A stretch of 6,185 bases of DNA from Oscillibacter sp. (GTDB lineage Bacteria > Bacillota > Clostridia > Oscillospirales > Oscillospiraceae), in contig JAAWIL010000125.1 in assembly GCA_022796315.1 (NCBI GenBank), forward strand, positions 1 to 6,185, written 5' to 3'. A program made the translations under genes and the position numbers. The notes below the pieces were generated by a model. That model ran no database searches. It saw only the letters and a program-made list of their open reading frames with translations, and was not told where the DNA came from. This document shows, piece after piece, positions 5,559 to 6,185 of this stretch (its first letter is position 1; each line of letters starts with the position of its first letter).

Positions 5559-6055
5559 GACTGCCTCTGCGGCGGCTGGTGCTGCTGAGCCTGCTGGGCG
5601 TGCTCCTCTTCGCGGCCAAGATGGTCATGGCCCAGCTGCCCAATATTGAGCCGGTGTCGCTGCTGGTGATGCTGCTGGCGGTGTGCTGCGGCTGGCAGGG
5701 CCTTTTGGCGGTGTACCTCTATATCTTTTTGGAGCTGGCGGTGTGGGGGCCGGGGTTCTGGGCCCTGGGGTACCTCTACGTCTGGCCGGTGCTGTTTGCC
5801 CTGGCCCGCCTGCTCCGGCGGATGGAGTCCCCCCTGGGCTGGGCGGTGCTCTCCGGCGGGTTCGGCCTGCTGTTTGGGGCGCTGTTCGCCCCTCTCTACT
5901 GGTCCGCCGGCGGCTGGGCGGCGGCGCTGAGCTGGTGGATCGGCGGCATCCCCATGGATCTGCTCCACGGCCTGGGGAACTTCGCCCTGGCCCTGGTCCT
6001 GTTCCGGCCGCTGCGCCGGGCGCTGGAGAAGCTGTTCCAAAGGTATGGCGCATAG
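5555..6055 (+). CDS. ECF transporter S component (substrate-binding membrane subunit)
   Basis: This 166-residue, very hydrophobic protein has five or six predicted membrane helices: about 8-26, 33-48, 49-64, 68-86, 96-113 and 135-150. The N-terminal part, KMVMAQLPNIEPVSLLVMLLAV, resembles the start of ECF-type S components, and the end, WWIGGIPMDLLHGLGNFALALVLFRPLRR, is also typical of them. Such subunits bind a vitamin or related micronutrient and dock on a shared EcfA/A'/T energising module. None of those genes is in the window, so this would be a group II S component using a module encoded elsewhere. The AxxxA docking motif usual in helix 1 is not obvious. The start overlaps the stop codon of the DUF4430 gene (ATGA at 5555-5558), without a strong ribosome site of its own. 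Substrate unknown; a corrinoid is a guess from the neighbour. Confidence 0.82.
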   Translation: MRLPLRRLVLLSLLGVLLFAAKMVMAQLPNIEPVSLLVMLLAVCCGWQGLLAVYLYIFLELAVWGPGFWALGYLYVWPVLFALARLLRRMESPLGWAVLSGGFGLLFGALFAPLYWSAGGWAAALSWWIGGIPMDLLHGLGNFALALVLFRPLRRALEKLFQRYGA

Positions 6056-6057
6056 TC

Positions 6058-6091
6058 AAAACCGCCCGGCGCAATGCGCCGGGCGGTTTTT
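6058..6091. terminator. Strong, probably bidirectional intrinsic terminator
   Basis: AAAACCGCCCGGCGC (6058-6072) pairs perfectly with GCGCCGGGCGGTTTT (6076-6090), a 15-bp stem with a 3-nt AAT loop, followed by T6091. T runs end the arm on both strands, so it can work either way. It lies 2 bp after the S-component stop codon and directly abuts the right repeat. Confidence 0.92.
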
Positions 6092-6185
6092 CTTAGAGCC
6101 TGTTTAATATCTCGACGTGTATGGATTGGCGAGTGGATTTTTTGCCCTGCAAGGCAAAAATCCGCAGGCATCCTGACGGATGGCA
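6092..6185 (-). repeat. Right copy of 94-bp inverted repeat
   Basis: This is the reverse complement of 3-96 with one mismatch (6108 against 80). It begins CTTAGAGCCTGTTTAA immediately after the terminator T run, so one edge of the element is well defined here. The same two hairpins are present. The element runs off the window, so the outer edge is not seen. No gene is visible in it. Confidence 0.9.

Noticed and set aside
1..6185. CRISPR array, tRNA, rRNA, phage or defence genes
   Set aside because: I found no regularly spaced repeats, cloverleaf or CCA-end tRNA pattern, rRNA sequence or relevant protein motifs on either strand.
1..6185. Circular plasmid closed by terminal repeats
   Set aside because: The end repeats are inverted, not direct, and there is no replication or partition gene.

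Overview
The window looks like chromosomal DNA of a GC-rich, gut-type Clostridia member, most likely Oscillospiraceae (Flavonifractor/Lawsonibacter/Oscillibacter-like). The grounds are very high G/C at third codon positions, strong AGGAGG-type ribosome binding sites, sigma-A-type promoters with TATAAT boxes, and protein families (DUF4340, HAMP-less sensor kinase, DUF362-ferredoxin, DUF4430 plus an ECF S component) that are common together in that group. The taxonomic call is inference; there is no rRNA or marker gene. All seven supported genes lie on the + strand. The long minus-strand and alternate-frame ORFs are shadows of GC-rich coding DNA.

Layout: (1) Positions 3-96 hold one copy of a 94-bp repeat. 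The inverted copy fills 6092-6185, so the window is bounded on both sides by the same element in opposite orientation, with one mismatch. (2) Positions 120-148 carry an extended -10 promoter whose -35 box lies inside a long inverted repeat. It drives a three-gene operon: a membrane-anchored DUF4340 protein (221-1231), an OmpR-type response regulator (1278-1949) and a HAMP-less histidine kinase (1995-3224). The operon ends at a clear intrinsic terminator (3240-3278). (3) A small acidic protein of unknown function (3376-3789) has its own promoter and a weak hairpin terminator. (4) A DUF362 protein with two [4Fe-4S] ferredoxin motifs (3983-5104) follows its own promoter. (5) After two back-to-back hairpins come a secreted or anchored DUF4430 (transcobalamin-like) protein (5169-5558) and an ECF-transporter S component (5555-6055). 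These two genes overlap by ATGA and are followed by a perfect 15-bp stem terminator that abuts the right repeat.

How the genes may work together: the kinase and regulator form a cognate envelope-sensing pair, and the DUF4340 protein ahead of them could be a sensed partner or an output at the membrane. The last two genes look like a micronutrient-uptake pair, possibly for a corrinoid, that must borrow an EcfA/A'/T module encoded elsewhere. I see no phage, CRISPR, tRNA, rRNA, transposase or defence genes. No clearly new system is demonstrable from the sequence alone. The best leads are the flanking repeat, the palindromic promoter, and the DUF4340-two-component and DUF4430-S-component pairings.
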